From NCBI GenBank assembly GCA_902517865.1, contig CABYDT010000002.1, forward strand, positions 110,998 through 174,997: DNA of 64,000 nt, written 5' to 3'. Below the pieces are notes generated by a model. It made no database searches, had not been told where the DNA came from, and saw nothing but the letters and a program-made list of their open reading frames with translations. Positions 15,514 through 27,700 of this stretch are shown in pieces; positions within the stretch are counted from its first letter, which is position 1, and each line of letters begins with the position of its first letter. The translations under genes were made by a program, and so were the position numbers. This DNA is from an uncultured Pelagibacteraceae bacterium (lineage in GTDB: Bacteria; Pseudomonadota; Alphaproteobacteria; Pelagibacterales; Pelagibacteraceae).

Positions 15514-17882
15514 TAAGATCTCAGTGATCCGCCTAATGTTTCTAACGAGGATATTATGTTTTTACAAAAAATTTCAATTTCTTTATCCTTGAAAGTCTCC
15601 TTTTTTGGTTCAAAAATTACTTTTATAGCAATAGATTTTTGATTTTGGTCAATTTTATCTCCTTCATATAAATCAAAAAAATCTATCGATTTTATTAATA
15701 TTGGGTTAGTATTTTTGATAGTTTTCTTAATTTCTTGGGCTGTGATATCCTTATTAAAAATTAAAGCAAAATCTCTTTCAACTATTTGTAGATTAGATTT
15801 TTCGAATTTATTTTTAATAATTCTTTGAGGTAAATTGGGCTCTTTAATACTATCTAAGTATATCTCAAATCCACAAGGTTTATATTTCTCTATATCAAAA
15901 TGTTTAGTTATCATAGGATGTAATTCGCCAAATGATGCAATACATTCTTTAGATGTCTCATTTGTAAATATCTCGCCAGATTTTCCAGGATGATAATATT
16001 TCTTTTGAGATCTTTTTATAAATAAATTGTCTATATCAATGCCGGCATCAGACAAAATATAAAGCAGGTCTTCTTTAATATCATAAATACTAATTGGTTT
16101 ATTAGGTTCAATCCAAGTAGAATAATTTTTATTCCCAGAGTATACTCCGGAGGCTGCAATCTTTTGATTTAAATCTTTTTCGAAGTACGGGCCAATTTCA
16201 AACATTGGTATATTTGTATAGGATCTGTCTATATTATTTTTTAGCTGTGTTAACAAATTTACATAATTCGATGATCTAAGACAATCCAAATCAGATGATA
16301 TTGGATTTTGAATTTTTTTAATCACGTCTGAAAAATGTACGTCATACTTACTGTTGGTGAATGTCCATGAGATAGTTTCTTTGTATCCCCTGCTTGCAAA
16401 GGATCTTTGTAGTAAATGAAATAGTTTTTGATGATAATTTAATGAATCCTTAATCTTTTTTGTATCTGGCGGACTTGACGGAATTTTATCTAACCCAATA
16501 ATTCTCAATATTTCTTCGGTTATACACTCAGGTTTTGAAATATCTGGTCTCCAAGACGGCACTGTTAAATTTAAATATTTACCGTTTTTTTTAATATCGA
16601 AACCTAATTTTTTTAATATTTCAGATTGTTTATTGATTGAAACATCAAACCCAATTTTCTTACCAAAAAATTTTACATCATATTTTATTTTGTTATTTTG
16701 AAGTGGTTTCTTTCCTACTATGGAAATTTTCCCAGTTTGACCTCCACATATTTCTGTGATCAGTTTAGCTGCAATTTTTAACCCCTCTTCTATTGAATTT
16801 GGGTCAACGCCTCTTTCAAACCTATATTTGGCATCAGTAATTAATGACAGCTTTTTTGATGTACTTGAAATACTTATCGGATCAAATGCTGCGGCCTCTA
16901 ATACAATATCACATGTATTATTTGAAATAGAGCTTGTTTTTCCTCCAATAATTCCACCAAGTCCTAGCACACTATTCTTATCAGCTATTACACATGAATT
17001 CGTTGGTAAGTTATATTCTTTATCATCAAGTGCTAAAAATCTTTCGTTACTTTTACTTTTTCTTACAATTATTTCTTCATCTATTTTATTAAGATCATAT
17101 GCATGCATAGGTCTATTAAGATCAATCATAATAAAGTTAGTAATATCTACTACGGCTGATATTGGTTTTAATCCGATAGAGGATAAATGGCTTTTGAGCC
17201 ATTTCGGACTTTCGCAATTTTTTATACCTTTAATTATTAAACTACCAAACTGCGAGCATCCTGAATTTTTTTGAATACTGACTTTTATTTTTCTGTTTAA
17301 TTTTGATTTAAATGAAATTTTTGAATTATCTATTAATTTACCTAACCCAGAGGCATACAAATCTCTTGCGATACCCTTTACACCTAAACAATCAGATCTA
17401 TTTGGTGTAATAGCAACATCAAAAACATCTTCTTCATTTTGAAAAAAATTTGCCCCAACCTTATGCTTTTTTAATTCTATTATGCCTGTTGACTCATTTG
17501 ATATATTCAATTCACTTTCTGAACAAAGCATTCCAAAAGATTCTACTCCACGAATTTTAGCTACCTCAAGCTTCATATTATTTTTTGGAATAATTGCACC
17601 AGGCGGCGCAAATACAGTAATTAAACTTTTTCTAGCATTACTTGCCCCACACACAACTTTAACTGTCTCGCGTCCTACATTAACCTCGCAAATTTTAAGC
17701 TTATCTGCATTTGGATGTTTTGAAACATTTAAAATTTGCGCAACTTTAAAAAGATTTAAATTCTTATTAGGCTTTGTTATGCCTTCTACTTCGAGTCCAA
17801 TATTTGTTAAAACTTCTGATATGTGATTAGATGTTGATTTAATTTTTGAATGACGTGCGAGCCAAGATTGTGTAAATTTCAT
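15513..17882 (-). CDS. pheT: Phenylalanyl-tRNA synthetase beta subunit
   Basis: 789 residues. The N-terminal tRNA-binding (EMAP-like) domain includes [11 protein letters not shown] and ISPPGAIIP-like FAPPGAIIP (about 77-98). It is followed by the B3/4 editing domain with [11 protein letters not shown] and [10 protein letters not shown], the B5 domain and the C-terminal anticodon-binding FDX-ACB domain ([15 protein letters not shown]). It forms the alpha2-beta2 synthetase with PheS, whose gene overlaps its start by 4 bp (ATGA). Standard gene order pheS-pheT. Confidence 0.97.
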   Translation of the reverse strand: MKFTQSWLARHSKIKSTSNHISEVLTNIGLEVEGITKPNKNLNLFKVAQILNVSKHPNADKLKICEVNVGRETVKVVCGASNARKSLITVFAPPGAIIPKNNMKLEVAKIRGVESFGMLCSESELNISNESTGIIELKKHKVGANFFQNEEDVFDVAITPNRSDCLGVKGIARDLYASGLGKLIDNSKISFKSKLNRKIKVSIQKNSGCSQFGSLIIKGIKNCESPKWLKSHLSSIGLKPISAVVDITNFIMIDLNRPMHAYDLNKIDEEIIVRKSKSNERFLALDDKEYNLPTNSCVIADKNSVLGLGGIIGGKTSSISNNTCDIVLEAAAFDPISISSTSKKLSLITDAKYRFERGVDPNSIEEGLKIAAKLITEICGGQTGKISIVGKKPLQNNKIKYDVKFFGKKIGFDVSINKQSEILKKLGFDIKKNGKYLNLTVPSWRPDISKPECITEEILRIIGLDKIPSSPPDTKKIKDSLNYHQKLFHLLQRSFASRGYKETISWTFTNSKYDVHFSDVIKKIQNPISSDLDCLRSSNYVNLLTQLKNNIDRSYTNIPMFEIGPYFEKDLNQKIAASGVYSGNKNYSTWIEPNKPISIYDIKEDLLYILSDAGIDIDNLFIKRSQKKYYHPGKSGEIFTNETSKECIASFGELHPMITKHFDIEKYKPCGFEIYLDSIKEPNLPQRIIKNKFEKSNLQIVERDFALIFNKDITAQEIKKTIKNTNPILIKSIDFFDLYEGDKIDQNQKSIAIKVIFEPKKETFKDKEIEIFCKNIISSLETLGGSLRS

Positions 17883-18946
17883 TTACTTAATCCTCTATAA
17901 TTTGTCGGAACATCATTAGAGTCGAAGCCATAGTGATCAAGCCATCTAATGTCTCCTTCAAAAAATGATCTAAGGTCTGTAATTCCATACTTTAACATTG
18001 CAAGCCTATCAATACCTACACCAAAAGCATATCCTTGGAATTTACTCGAATCTATTTTTACATTTTTAAGAACATTAGGATGTACCATACCGCATCCTAA
18101 TACTTCTAGCCATTTGTCTCCCTCACCAACTACTATTTTTTCATTTTCTATTTTATAACTTATATCTACCTCTGCACTTGGTTCTGTAAATGGAAAGTGA
18201 CTAGGTCTTAGTCTCATTTTTAATTTATTGTCTTCAAAAAATTTTTTTAAAAAATATTCTAAACAACCTTTCAGATCACCCATATTTATATTTTTATCAA
18301 CATATAAACCTTCAAGTTGGTGAAACATTGGTGTGTGGGTCATGTCACTATCACAACGATATGTTCTTCCTGGGACAATGATTTTAATCGGTGGTTTATT
18401 TTTAAGCATTGTTCGAATTTGTACAGGTGAAGTATGAGTTCTTAATAAAGTTTTTTTATTTTTATCAAGATAAAATGTATCATGCATATCTCTCGCTGGA
18501 TGATGTTCGGGTGTATTTAATGCGGTAAAATTATTATATTCATTTTCTATGTCAGGACCTTCTGCAACCGAAAAACCTATTTCAGAAAAAATAGATGTTA
18601 ACTCATCTATCACTTGAGAGACTGGATGAATTTTACCCTTAATAATTTTTTTTGAGGGTAATGTTATATCTAATTTTTCCGAATTTAAATTACTATTTAT
18701 TTTCTTAGTTTCGTATTCATTTTGTAGATTATTTAATCTATCTATTAAATCATTTTTTATAATATTTAATTCTGACGCCTGTAGCTTTCGTTCAGATGCT
18801 TCAACACTACCCAAATTTTTGAATGCAACTGTTATAAGTCCTTTTTTTCCTAAAAAATAACTTTTTGTTTCCTCAAGATCAATTAGGCTGGTGATACCTG
18901 ATAACTTGTTTGTAATTTGGTCTTTTAATTGAGCTAAATCAATCAT
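17879..18946 (-). CDS. pheS: Phenylalanyl-tRNA synthetase alpha subunit
   Basis: 355 residues. An N-terminal coiled coil (1-90) contacts tRNA. The class II catalytic core has [12 protein letters not shown] (about 158-169), [10 protein letters not shown] (about 176-185), [10 protein letters not shown] and the motif 3 region [18 protein letters not shown] (about 306-323). It charges tRNA-Phe. It lies 10 bp downstream of rplT and is coupled to pheT by an ATGA overlap. Normal length. Confidence 0.97.
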   Translation of the reverse strand: MIDLAQLKDQITNKLSGITSLIDLEETKSYFLGKKGLITVAFKNLGSVEASERKLQASELNIIKNDLIDRLNNLQNEYETKKINSNLNSEKLDITLPSKKIIKGKIHPVSQVIDELTSIFSEIGFSVAEGPDIENEYNNFTALNTPEHHPARDMHDTFYLDKNKKTLLRTHTSPVQIRTMLKNKPPIKIIVPGRTYRCDSDMTHTPMFHQLEGLYVDKNINMGDLKGCLEYFLKKFFEDNKLKMRLRPSHFPFTEPSAEVDISYKIENEKIVVGEGDKWLEVLGCGMVHPNVLKNVKIDSSKFQGYAFGVGIDRLAMLKYGITDLRSFFEGDIRWLDHYGFDSNDVPTNYRGLSK

Positions 18947-18956
18947 TTAAATTTAA

Positions 18957-19313
18957 TTAATTTAAATGAGATTGTACCTTTTTTACGATGGATTTAAAGG
19001 TTTCTGGATTATTGTAAGCTATATCTGCTAACACTTTTCTATCAATTTTCATCTTTGATTTAACTAAACCGTTAATAAATCGTGAGTAAGTTAGTCCTTC
19101 TGCTCTAACCCCAGCGTTGATTCTCTGTATCCATAGAGATCTAAAATTTCTTTTTTTCCTTCTTCTATCTCTGTAAGAATATTGAAGTGATCTTTCTACC
19201 GATTGTTTAGCTACACGGATAGTGTTTTTTCTTCTTCCTATGTAACCCTTAGCGGCTTTAAGAATTTTTTTATGTTTTTTATTACTTGTTTTTCCTCTTT
19301 TTACCCTTGCCAT
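18957..19313 (-). CDS. rplT: 50S ribosomal protein L20
   Basis: 118 residues starting [20 protein letters not shown], the very basic N-terminus of L20, with [20 protein letters not shown] in the middle. It binds 23S rRNA early in large-subunit assembly. In many bacteria L20 autoregulates the infC-rpmI-rplT operon, and the 3-bp spacing to rpmI here fits translational coupling. Confidence 0.97.
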   Translation of the reverse strand: MARVKRGKTSNKKHKKILKAAKGYIGRRKNTIRVAKQSVERSLQYSYRDRRRKKRNFRSLWIQRINAGVRAEGLTYSRFINGLVKSKMKIDRKVLADIAYNNPETFKSIVKKVQSHLN

Positions 19314-19316
19314 AAA

Positions 19317-19523
19317 TTATCCTCTTAAACTATACGGCATGTAAGATTTTACAATTCTAGCATCTTGTTTTGACATAACTGTTGTGCCACGTTGTTTTCT
19401 TATTTGTGAATTTGTTCTTTTTATCATGCCATGTCTTTTCCCAGCTTGAGGCATTTTTACTTTACCTTTTGCTGTAATCTTAAACCGTTTTTTTGCAGAA
19501 CTTTTTGTTTTCAATTTACTCAT
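19317..19523 (-). CDS. rpmI: 50S ribosomal protein L35
   Basis: 68 residues: [20 protein letters not shown] followed by the [10 protein letters not shown] and QIRKQRGT blocks of L35. It sits between infC and rplT in the standard order, with 3 bp to rplT and 53 bp after infC. Confidence 0.96.
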   Translation of the reverse strand: MSKLKTKSSAKKRFKITAKGKVKMPQAGKRHGMIKRTNSQIRKQRGTTVMSKQDARIVKSYMPYSLRG

Positions 19524-19576
19524 GGATACTGGGTTATACTAAAAAAAAAGCTAATAACAATAAAAATCGACTTAAT

Positions 19577-20080
19577 TTATATAGGTTGAATAATCAAAGT
19601 CATTTGTCTTCCCTCTAATTTCGAGGGTTGCTCAACTTTTCCAACTTTTTTAGTATCTTCAATAATTCTCTTCGTTAAATTATTAGCAGCTTCCATATAC
19701 TCCATCTCTCTTCCTTTAAATCTAATGGTAAACTTGACCTTGTCCCCTTTTACTAAAAATTTATCGGCCGCTTTAATTTTAAAATTATAATCATGTTTAT
19801 CAGTATTAGGCCGAAGTTTTATTTCTTTTAGGTTAATTACTTTTTGCTTTTTTTTTGCATTACTGGCTTTTTTTTGAAGTTCATATTTATATTTTCCATA
19901 ATCTATGATTTTACAAACTGGTGGTTTTACGTTAGGAGCTATTTCAATAAGATCTAAACCAACCTCCTGTGCCCTATTTATCGCCTCACCAATAGGAACT
20001 ATTCCTATATTTTCTCCCTCGTGAGTAATTAATTGAACCTCATTTGATCTTATTTTGTGATTGACTCTTGGATTTCTCAT
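19577..20080 (-). CDS. infC: Translation initiation factor IF-3
   Basis: 167 residues, normal for IF-3. N-domain RVNHKIRSNEVQLI and VPIGEAINRAQEVGLDLIEI (29-48), a lysine-rich linker, and C-domain KEIKLRPNTDKHDYNFK plus FTIRFKGREMEY. It starts with an ordinary ATG (20078-20080), not the AUU start used for autoregulation in enterobacteria. The gene lies 7 bp after the thrS stop. Confidence 0.97.
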   Translation of the reverse strand: MRNPRVNHKIRSNEVQLITHEGENIGIVPIGEAINRAQEVGLDLIEIAPNVKPPVCKIIDYGKYKYELQKKASNAKKKQKVINLKEIKLRPNTDKHDYNFKIKAADKFLVKGDKVKFTIRFKGREMEYMEAANNLTKRIIEDTKKVGKVEQPSKLEGRQMTLIIQPI

Positions 20081-20087
20081 TTAATAT

Positions 20088-22013
20088 TTATTTTGAAACT
20101 ACTGATGGCATCTGAATTTCTTTTGATAGGATGTCTGCAATTTTTGTAAGCTTCATGATTTCTTGCTTTTCGCTTCCAAGTCTTCTGATAGTAACAGTTT
20201 TATCTTTAGCTTCTTTTGCACCACAAATTAATAGGATAGGTAATTTAGATAGAGAATGTTCTCGTATTTTGTAATTAATTTTTTCATTTCTATCATCAAT
20301 AATAGATCTTATTTGATTTTTTGCAAGTAACTTAATAATTTCTTTTCCATAATCATTTTGCTCACTTGATATAGTCAATACACCAACTTGAATAGGAGAT
20401 AACCATAATGGCAGCTTTCCAGAATAGTGCTCTATGAGTATTCCAACAAAACGTTCGATAGATCCTAACATTGCTCTGTGTAACATTACTGGAATTTTTT
20501 TCTCTCCATTAGTATCAATATATGTCGAATTCAATCTATTAGGTAAATTTAAATCAATTTGTAAAGTTCCACATTGCCAATCTCTCCCAATTGCATCTCT
20601 CAACACGAATTCAATTTTAGGTCCGTAAAATGCTCCTTCTCCTTTATTAATTTCATATTTTATACCTGATGCTTTGATAGCCTCTAATAAAGCTTTTTCA
20701 GATTTATCCCAAACATTATCGTCCCCTACTCTTATTTTGGGTCTGTCTGCATATTTAAGAATAACATCATTAAATCCGAAGGCCTTATAAATATCTAATA
20801 TTAGTTTAGTTACTTTTACCGACTCTTCTGTAACCTGATCTTCTGTGCAAAAAATATGTGCATCATCTTGAGTAAATCCTCGAACTCTCATTAATCCATG
20901 TAATGAACCTGAAGGTTCGTATCTATGAACTTTTCCAAATTCAGAGATTTTAATCGGTAAGTCTTTATAACTCTTTAAACCTTGATTATAAATTTGGCAA
21001 TGACCCGGACAATTCATTGGTTTAATAGCAAACGTTCTCTCATCAGGCGTTTCTGTTGTATACATGTAATCTTTAAATTTTTCCCAATGACCTGATTTTT
21101 CCCAGAGTGATCTATCTAAAATTTCTGGTGTATTCACTTCCTGATATCCAGCCTTTAGCTGTGTATTCCGTATGAAAGAAATTAAAGACTGAAATAAATT
21201 CCAACCTTTTTTATGCCAAAATACGGCTCCCGGACTTTCCTCTTGAAAATGAAACAAATCCATAGTTTTGCCAATTTTTCTATGATCTCTTTTTTCTGCT
21301 TCTTCTAATCTCTCTAAGTACAAGTCTAGATCTTTTTTATTTTTCCAGCATGTACCATATATTCTTTGTAGCATTTGATTATTAGAGTCACCTCTCCAGT
21401 AAGCACCCGCAACTTTCATTAATTTAAAAGCTTTTCCGATTTTTCCTAAACTAGGTAAATGAGGTCCTCGACATAAGTCATGCCAGTCACCGTGAAAATA
21501 TATTGATATTTCTTCGCTTTGCGGAATACTTTCAATAATTTCTGCCTTGAAATGCTCACCAATATCTTTAAAGTGTTTAATTGCTTTTTGTCTTTCCCAA
21601 ACCTCACGTCGTGTGGTTGGATCTTTTTCAACAATCTCCTTCATTTTATTTTCTATTTTTATTAAATCATCTTCAGTAAAAGGTTCATCTCTTGCAAAAT
21701 CATAATAAAAACCATTTTCTATTACTGGGCCAATTGTAACTTGGGTACCAGGAAAAAGTTCTTGAACTGCCATTGCCATTGTGTGGGCCGAGTCATGTCT
21801 CAATAGCTCTATGGCATCTTTATCATCAATTGTGATTATCTGTATTTTAGAATCTCTGCTTATTGTACTACCTAAATCCTTTAATTCTTCATTTACTTTA
21901 ATGGCTAAAGATTTTTTAAAAAGTGAAAGGCTAATATCCTTAGCTATTTTATCTCCAGTAACAGGTTTTTCATATTTTATTTGCTTCCCGTCATTTAAAG
22001 TAATCAGAGGCAT
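20088..22013 (-). CDS. thrS: Threonyl-tRNA synthetase
   Basis: 641 residues with TGS domain (1-62), editing domain including RHDSAHTMAMAV (the HxxxH zinc/editing site near 73-77), class II core with MNCPGHCQIY (zinc Cys), YEPSGSLHGLMRVRGFTQDDAH and HRAMLGSIERFVGIL, and a C-terminal anticodon-binding domain. It charges tRNA-Thr and edits Ser-tRNA-Thr. It heads the thrS-infC-rpmI-rplT-pheS-pheT run. Confidence 0.97.
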   Translation of the reverse strand: MPLITLNDGKQIKYEKPVTGDKIAKDISLSLFKKSLAIKVNEELKDLGSTISRDSKIQIITIDDKDAIELLRHDSAHTMAMAVQELFPGTQVTIGPVIENGFYYDFARDEPFTEDDLIKIENKMKEIVEKDPTTRREVWERQKAIKHFKDIGEHFKAEIIESIPQSEEISIYFHGDWHDLCRGPHLPSLGKIGKAFKLMKVAGAYWRGDSNNQMLQRIYGTCWKNKKDLDLYLERLEEAEKRDHRKIGKTMDLFHFQEESPGAVFWHKKGWNLFQSLISFIRNTQLKAGYQEVNTPEILDRSLWEKSGHWEKFKDYMYTTETPDERTFAIKPMNCPGHCQIYNQGLKSYKDLPIKISEFGKVHRYEPSGSLHGLMRVRGFTQDDAHIFCTEDQVTEESVKVTKLILDIYKAFGFNDVILKYADRPKIRVGDDNVWDKSEKALLEAIKASGIKYEINKGEGAFYGPKIEFVLRDAIGRDWQCGTLQIDLNLPNRLNSTYIDTNGEKKIPVMLHRAMLGSIERFVGILIEHYSGKLPLWLSPIQVGVLTISSEQNDYGKEIIKLLAKNQIRSIIDDRNEKINYKIREHSLSKLPILLICGAKEAKDKTVTIRRLGSEKQEIMKLTKIADILSKEIQMPSVVSK

Positions 22014-22021
22014 ATTAACTT

Positions 22022-23158
22022 TTAAACTAATGACTCATAAATTTCTAGTGTTTTAGAGCACATAGTGTCTTTTGAATAATTGTCTAATACGTTCTTTCTC
22101 CCTTGTCTACCAACTGAGTCTAAAATTTTTTTATCCATTTTCTTGATCATTTCAATAGAATTAGCTAACTCTGAAGGGCTTTCACTTTTAAATAACCAAC
22201 CAGTTTTTTCAGGTATAATTGTTTCTGTTGAACCACCAATATTACTAGCTAAAATTGGCTTTTCCATTGACTGAGCTTCAACACTGACTCTTCCAAATGC
22301 CTCAGGTTCTATTGATGAAGAGATAACTAAATTTGATATTGAGTATGCCACTGGAATTTTATTTATACCATGTGCGATTTTTACAAAATTGTTTAAATTA
22401 TATTTATTTACCAAATCTATTAGTTCATTTTTGTATTTTTTTCTTCCCTGATCACTACCAACAATTAATGCAAAACAATCGTTAAATTTATTTTGAGATT
22501 TTAACAAATTTATTGCTTCAATAAATAATTTTTGTCCTTTCCAATAAGTTAATCTACCAGGTAATAACAATAAGAACTTATCATGTGGAACATCTAAGTA
22601 ATTTCTAAGTTTTTGTTCTTCGGCATCTGAAACATTTTTGACTGAGAAATAGTCTGTATCAATTCCTCTTTTGATTACAAAAATTTTTTTATCTGTTTTG
22701 TAATTTGTATAAATATGATTTAATATATAATCAGATCCAGCGATTACAGTGTCACATTTAAGCATAATGGAATTGTAAAATTTTTTAATTTTAGACTTAA
22801 AATTGTAAGTTCCATGAAAAGTAGAAACCAATGGAACATTAGCGATTTTACACGCGAAGTAAGATGACCAAGCAGGACCTCGGCTTCTAACATGACAAAT
22901 ATTAATTTTTTTAATTAAAATAATAAATAATATTACAAAAATATTTATTAGTATTAAAAAAAAATTTTTAGAAATGGGCCACCTAAAAATATTAACTTTA
23001 TTTTTATCGATTAAGTTAAGTAAATTTCCACCAGAGGTTAATATTGATGATTTATGACTTGATTTCTCAAGGTATTCAGCAACATGCATGCAACCTGTTT
23101 CAGCGCCACCCACATCCATTCTTGGAATGATTTGAAGTAAATTAATTTTTTTTATCAT
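22022..23158 (-). CDS. Glycosyltransferase family 4 (GT-B fold)
   Basis: 378 residues from the ATG at 23156-23158 (a TTG sits one codon earlier). N-terminal glycosyltransferase 4 domain with QIIPRMDVGGAETGCMHVAEYL (about 9-30). The C-terminal GT1 domain has LLLPGRLTYWKGQKLFIEAI (about 199-218) and the donor-binding E-x7-E block SSIEPEAFGRVSVEAQSMEKP (about 280-300). Such enzymes add hexoses to lipid-linked glycans or lipopolysaccharide. It is 8 bp upstream of thrS and divergent from the hydrolase gene. The sugar donor is not identifiable. Confidence 0.85.
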   Translation of the reverse strand: MIKKINLLQIIPRMDVGGAETGCMHVAEYLEKSSHKSSILTSGGNLLNLIDKNKVNIFRWPISKNFFLILINIFVILFIILIKKINICHVRSRGPAWSSYFACKIANVPLVSTFHGTYNFKSKIKKFYNSIMLKCDTVIAGSDYILNHIYTNYKTDKKIFVIKRGIDTDYFSVKNVSDAEEQKLRNYLDVPHDKFLLLLPGRLTYWKGQKLFIEAINLLKSQNKFNDCFALIVGSDQGRKKYKNELIDLVNKYNLNNFVKIAHGINKIPVAYSISNLVISSSIEPEAFGRVSVEAQSMEKPILASNIGGSTETIIPEKTGWLFKSESPSELANSIEMIKKMDKKILDSVGRQGRKNVLDNYSKDTMCSKTLEIYESLV

Positions 23159-23193
23159 CAATTATGTGTAATCATATATTATTATATAATTTT

Positions 23194-23943
23194 ATGACAA
23201 GAATTAAGTACTCTTTTTACAATACACGGCATGGTGAAAAAATTAGGTATATTTTTAACAAATCTAAATCAAAAATAGTAATCATTTTTCTCCACGGAAT
23301 GATGTCTGATATTCAAGGTAAAAAAGTAAAATTTTTGAGTAAATTTTGTAAAAAAAAACAAATAAACTTTTTAACTTTCGATTTACTCGGTCATGGCAAA
23401 TCCTCAGGTAAATTTATAGACTATGGTGTAAATGATTGGTCAATTCAGGCAAATGAAATTATTAGTAATAAAATTAAGAACAAAAAAATTTTATTAATTG
23501 GTTCGTCAATGGGTGGTTGGATTGGTTTACAATTACTTAAAAAATTAAAAAATGTCATTGGCTTCATTGGCATTGCTGCGGTAATAGATTTTACTAAATA
23601 TAAAATGTGGAACAAATTTTCACATAAAATTAAAAAGAAATTAAAAAAAGGAAAAATTCATTATTTAAAAAATAATTATGGAGGTAGCTATCCTATTTCA
23701 TTAAAGCTTATAACGAATAGTAATAAATGTTTGCTTATTAATAAAAAAATTAAGACTAATTTTCCCGTAAAACTTTTTATTGGGAGAAGAGACAATATCG
23801 TCACCTTAAAGGACACACTAGACATTTATAGTATTTTGAAAACTAAGAATAAAGAAATATTAGTTCAGCATGAAGGAGATCATTCCTTATCTAAATTAAA
23901 GGATTTAAACAGAATATCAAAAGTAATTTTAAGTTTTTTTTAA
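23194..23943 (+). CDS. Alpha/beta hydrolase
   Basis: 249 residues if started at the ATG at 23194. An earlier ATG at 23164 would leave only 5 bp to the divergent gene, and neither has a clear ribosome site. Hydrolase features: IIFLHGMMSD (oxyanion HG), LLGHGKSSGKF, the nucleophile elbow GSSMGGW (Ser), an acid in LFIGRRDNIV and the catalytic His in EGDHSL. It resembles acyl-acylglycerol lipase or BAAT-like cytosolic esterases. Substrate unknown. It converges on and overlaps the 3' end of the SDR gene by 15 bp. Confidence 0.8.
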   Translation: MTRIKYSFYNTRHGEKIRYIFNKSKSKIVIIFLHGMMSDIQGKKVKFLSKFCKKKQINFLTFDLLGHGKSSGKFIDYGVNDWSIQANEIISNKIKNKKILLIGSSMGGWIGLQLLKKLKNVIGFIGIAAVIDFTKYKMWNKFSHKIKKKLKKGKIHYLKNNYGGSYPISLKLITNSNKCLLINKKIKTNFPVKLFIGRRDNIVTLKDTLDIYSILKTKNKEILVQHEGDHSLSKLKDLNRISKVILSFF

Positions 23944-24759
23944 TATTGATTTTAGTCCTTCTTTATACGTAGGGTACTTAAGCTGTACATTTAAAATTTT
24001 TTTTATTTTTGCATTTTTGACTCTTTTATTATCTTTATAAAAATCTGATAAAAAAGAACTCTCTATTTTATCTATATTAATCTCGGGAAAGTTAAAATCG
24101 ATCTTTAGTAATTTGCAGGCATATTTAACAATTTCTTTATAGGGACATGGAAGGTCGTCAGAAACATTGTAAATATTATTTTCTTCAGATTTCTCAAAAG
24201 AATTTAGCAAAGTTTGGGTTATATCATCTAAATGTATCCTAGAAAAATAATTATTTTGGTTTTTTACAATTTTAATTTGCTTACTTTTAATTCTCGTAAA
24301 AACATTCTGATGATCTGAATAAATTCCTGATAATCTAAAGATTCTGTTTTTATTTAATTCTTTTATTTTCATTTCTGCATTTAGTCTATTTATTCCAGCA
24401 GTTGTCTTTGGATTTGCTTTTGAGTTTTCATCTACCCATTGTCCGTTATGATTACCGTAAACACTGGTGGATGATAAATAGCCAAGCCATTTTAACTCCT
24501 TAGATCTATTAATTTGATCCTTTAAGTTTTCGCATATAAAATTTTCATAAGGTGGAGGTAACGATATTAATATATGAGTTGCTTTACTCACCTCAGATGC
24601 GATTTTTTTATCAAAAGGAATATCTTTTAATTCGTAGAAGTTTTTAATATTAATATGATTTGATCTACTAACAAGTGATATGTGAGTTTTTTTTTTATTT
24701 TGTAATTCTAAGATAAGATTTTTTGCAGTTTGACCTAGTCCAAAAAAAAGTATTCGCAA
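23929..24759 (-). CDS. NAD(P)-dependent SDR-type epimerase (YeeZ-like)
   Basis: 276 residues starting from a TTG codon at 24757-24759 (no ATG nearby). It has the Rossmann motif FGLGQTAKNLI (6-16). LSSTSVYGNHNGQWVDE (about 97-113) contains the SSTSVYG stretch of the YeeZ/atypical extended SDRs, followed by FRLSGIYSDHQNVF. Biochemical role of the family is unknown. It lies 5 bp after the gltB stop and probably shares the glutamate synthase transcript. Confidence 0.7.
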   Translation of the reverse strand: MRILFFGLGQTAKNLILELQNKKKTHISLVSRSNHINIKNFYELKDIPFDKKIASEVSKATHILISLPPPYENFICENLKDQINRSKELKWLGYLSSTSVYGNHNGQWVDENSKANPKTTAGINRLNAEMKIKELNKNRIFRLSGIYSDHQNVFTRIKSKQIKIVKNQNNYFSRIHLDDITQTLLNSFEKSEENNIYNVSDDLPCPYKEIVKYACKLLKIDFNFPEINIDKIESSFLSDFYKDNKRVKNAKIKKILNVQLKYPTYKEGLKSILKKT

Positions 24760-24764
24760 CTTTT

Positions 24765-27700
24765 TTAACCAACCTTTTTTTCATCCTTAGTAATTGAAAC
24801 AGGATGATCTATTTTATCTAGCATTTCTATTGGGCAAATTTGAACAAAGTGTTTAATATTTTCTTCCCAGTTATCAATTATCTTTTTTGTAAATACAGAT
24901 TGTGTATTTTTTTGGTGCTCATTAACCAATTTTTTTAAATATTTTTCCCAATAGGGTACCTCGACTTTGTTCCAAATAACTGATTTAGGATTAATAATGT
25001 CTTGTATTTTATTATCTATATCAAAAACAAAAGCCATACCTCCAGTCATACCAGCTGCAAAATTATCGCCAACCTCGCCTAAAATTACGACTGTACCTCC
25101 TGTCATATATTCACATGCATTTGTTCCAACTCCCTCGGTGACTGCTATCGCTCCAGAATTTCTTACTGCAAATCTTTCGCCTGCTTGGCCCGCTGCGAAA
25201 AGTTTACCTGATGTAGCTCCGTAAAGTACTGTATTACCTAAAATAGTATTTGTTGATGTTTGTAGATTTGATAATTTGGATGGTCTTATAACTAAAGTTC
25301 CGCCAGATAAACCTTTACCAACATAATCATTGCAATCACCTATTACATTAATCTTAACGCCTGGAATGGTAAAAGCACCTAATGACTGACCGGCTGATCC
25401 TCTTAAAGTTATGTTTATTTGATCCTCTAATAGCTGTTTATCGCTATATTCCCTGACTAAGAGTGATGACAATCTTGCGCCTACAGTTCTGTCGGTATTT
25501 TTAATGTTATAACTAATCTCGATCTTTTGACCCTTATCAATTAAGTTTCTCGTATCTTTAATAATTTTTTCATCTAGTGTAGGTGGCACCTGATTTCGAA
25601 TTTTTTCTTTACAGTATCTTGGGTTATCGCCAGGATCAGCTTGAACCAATAATGGATTAAAATCTAAGTCGTCTAAATTCGCTGAACCTTTAGATACCTG
25701 TGCTAATAAATCTGTTCTTCCAATTACATCATTCAAACTTTTGAAACCTAAGCTTGCTAATATTTCTCTTACTTCTTCAGCTATAAAAGTAAATAAATTT
25801 ACGACTTTATCTGGAGTACCAGTAAATTTTGCTCTTAGAGACTCTTTTTGTGTACAAATTCCCACGGGACAAGTATCAGAATGACACTGTCTAACCATAA
25901 TACAACCCATAGCTATCAAGCTCGTTGTTGCTATACCAAATTCATCAGCTCCCATCATTGCAGCCATTACAACATCTCTACCAGTTTTTATTCCCCCATC
26001 AGTTCTAAGCACAACGTTGTGTCTTAATCCATTTAATGTCAAAATTTGATTTGTCTCGGTCAATCCCATTTCCCATGGTAATCCTACATATTTTACACTT
26101 GTCTGAGGAGTTGCGCCCGAACCTCCATTGTGTCCACTTATTAAAATGATATCTGCCTTTGCTTTTGCTACTCCGGCAGCTATTGTGCCTACTCCATTAG
26201 AGGCGACTAATTTTACACCTACACGTGCAACAGGATTAATTTGTTTTAAATCGTAAATTAATTGGGCTAAATCTTCTATCGAATAAATATCATGATGAGG
26301 TGGTGGTGATACCAATGTAACCCCTGGTGTTGAATGCCTTAGTTTTGATATGTATTTAGATACTTTAAAACCAGGCAATTGCCCTCCTTCACCAGGCTTT
26401 GCTCCCTGAGCTATTTTAATTTCAATTTCATTACAATTATTTAAATACTTAGCAGTTACACCAAATCGACCTGATGCAACTTGTTTTACCCTAGAGTTTG
26501 CGCTATCTCCGTTACTCATAGTTTTATATCTCTTTTCATCTTCTCCGCCTTCTCCACTACAAGATGCTCCACCAATTCTGTTCATTGCAATTGCTAAACT
26601 TTCGTGGGCCTCCTTGGACAGCGCACCCATTGACATACTACCTGATCCAAACCTTTTTCTTATTTCTGTAATAGATTCGACTTGGTCTAAAGATATTGGC
26701 TTATTTTTCACTTTGAAATCAAGCAAATCTCTAAGATGTATAGGAGGAAACTTTTGGATCTCTTCGGCGTATTTCTTATACGCACTATAAGAATTATTTG
26801 TCACTGCATGTTGCAACATATGTATTGTTTTGGCTTGGTAACCATGTGTTTCACCCTCTTTTCTATACTTATAAATACCACCTATAGGAAGAGATATAAC
26901 ATTTTCTCTAAAACTCTTCTGGTGTTGTTTAATCATCATTTGTTCTATCCCGTTTATACCGATACCAGAAATTCTTGACTCAAGACCTGGAAAATATTCT
27001 GCAACAAGGGCTCTACTCAATCCTAAGGACTGAAAATTTAGACCACCTCTGTAAGAGCTAATGACTGATATTCCCATTTTGGACATAATTTTTAAGAGTC
27101 CATCGTTAACGGCTTTTAAATATCTTTTCACACATTCGTCAAAAGTCATTTTGCCGAAAAGTCCTTTGCTAAATCTTTGATGTATACTGTCTATTGCTAA
27201 ATAAGGGTTAACTGTAGTTGCTCCAGCTCCTATTAAAACTGCAAAATAGTGTGTATCAAGACATTCTGACGATTTAATATTTAAAGATACAAATTTTCTT
27301 AAACCTAAATTTGTCAAATGTGATTGCACAGCGCCGGTAGCTAATATTAATGGGATAGAAATATTCTTCTTTGAAACCCCTTCGTCAGACAAAACTATAT
27401 GTTTATAACCCTCTCTGACAGATGTTTCAGACTCTAATCTAATTCTATCAAGTTCAGACTTTAAATTTATATTGTTATTGTTGACTAAATAAGTGCAATC
27501 GATAATTTTAGTTTCGTTCTTAAATATTTCAAATATTTTTTTAAATTGTGAATTGGATAAAACTGGACTACTTAATAAATAACTTTTTTGCTCGGTTAAT
27601 TTATCGTTTAATATATTTTCTAAATTACCAAACCTCGTATTTAATGACATAACTCTATTTTCTCTTAGTGAGTCAATTGGTGGATTTGTTACCTGGCTAA

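Noticed and set aside
16756..17274. Plus-strand ORFs within pheT, such as 16756-17274 and 17482-17826
   Set aside because: They are antisense shadows of the clearly recognised pheT coding sequence with no family features.
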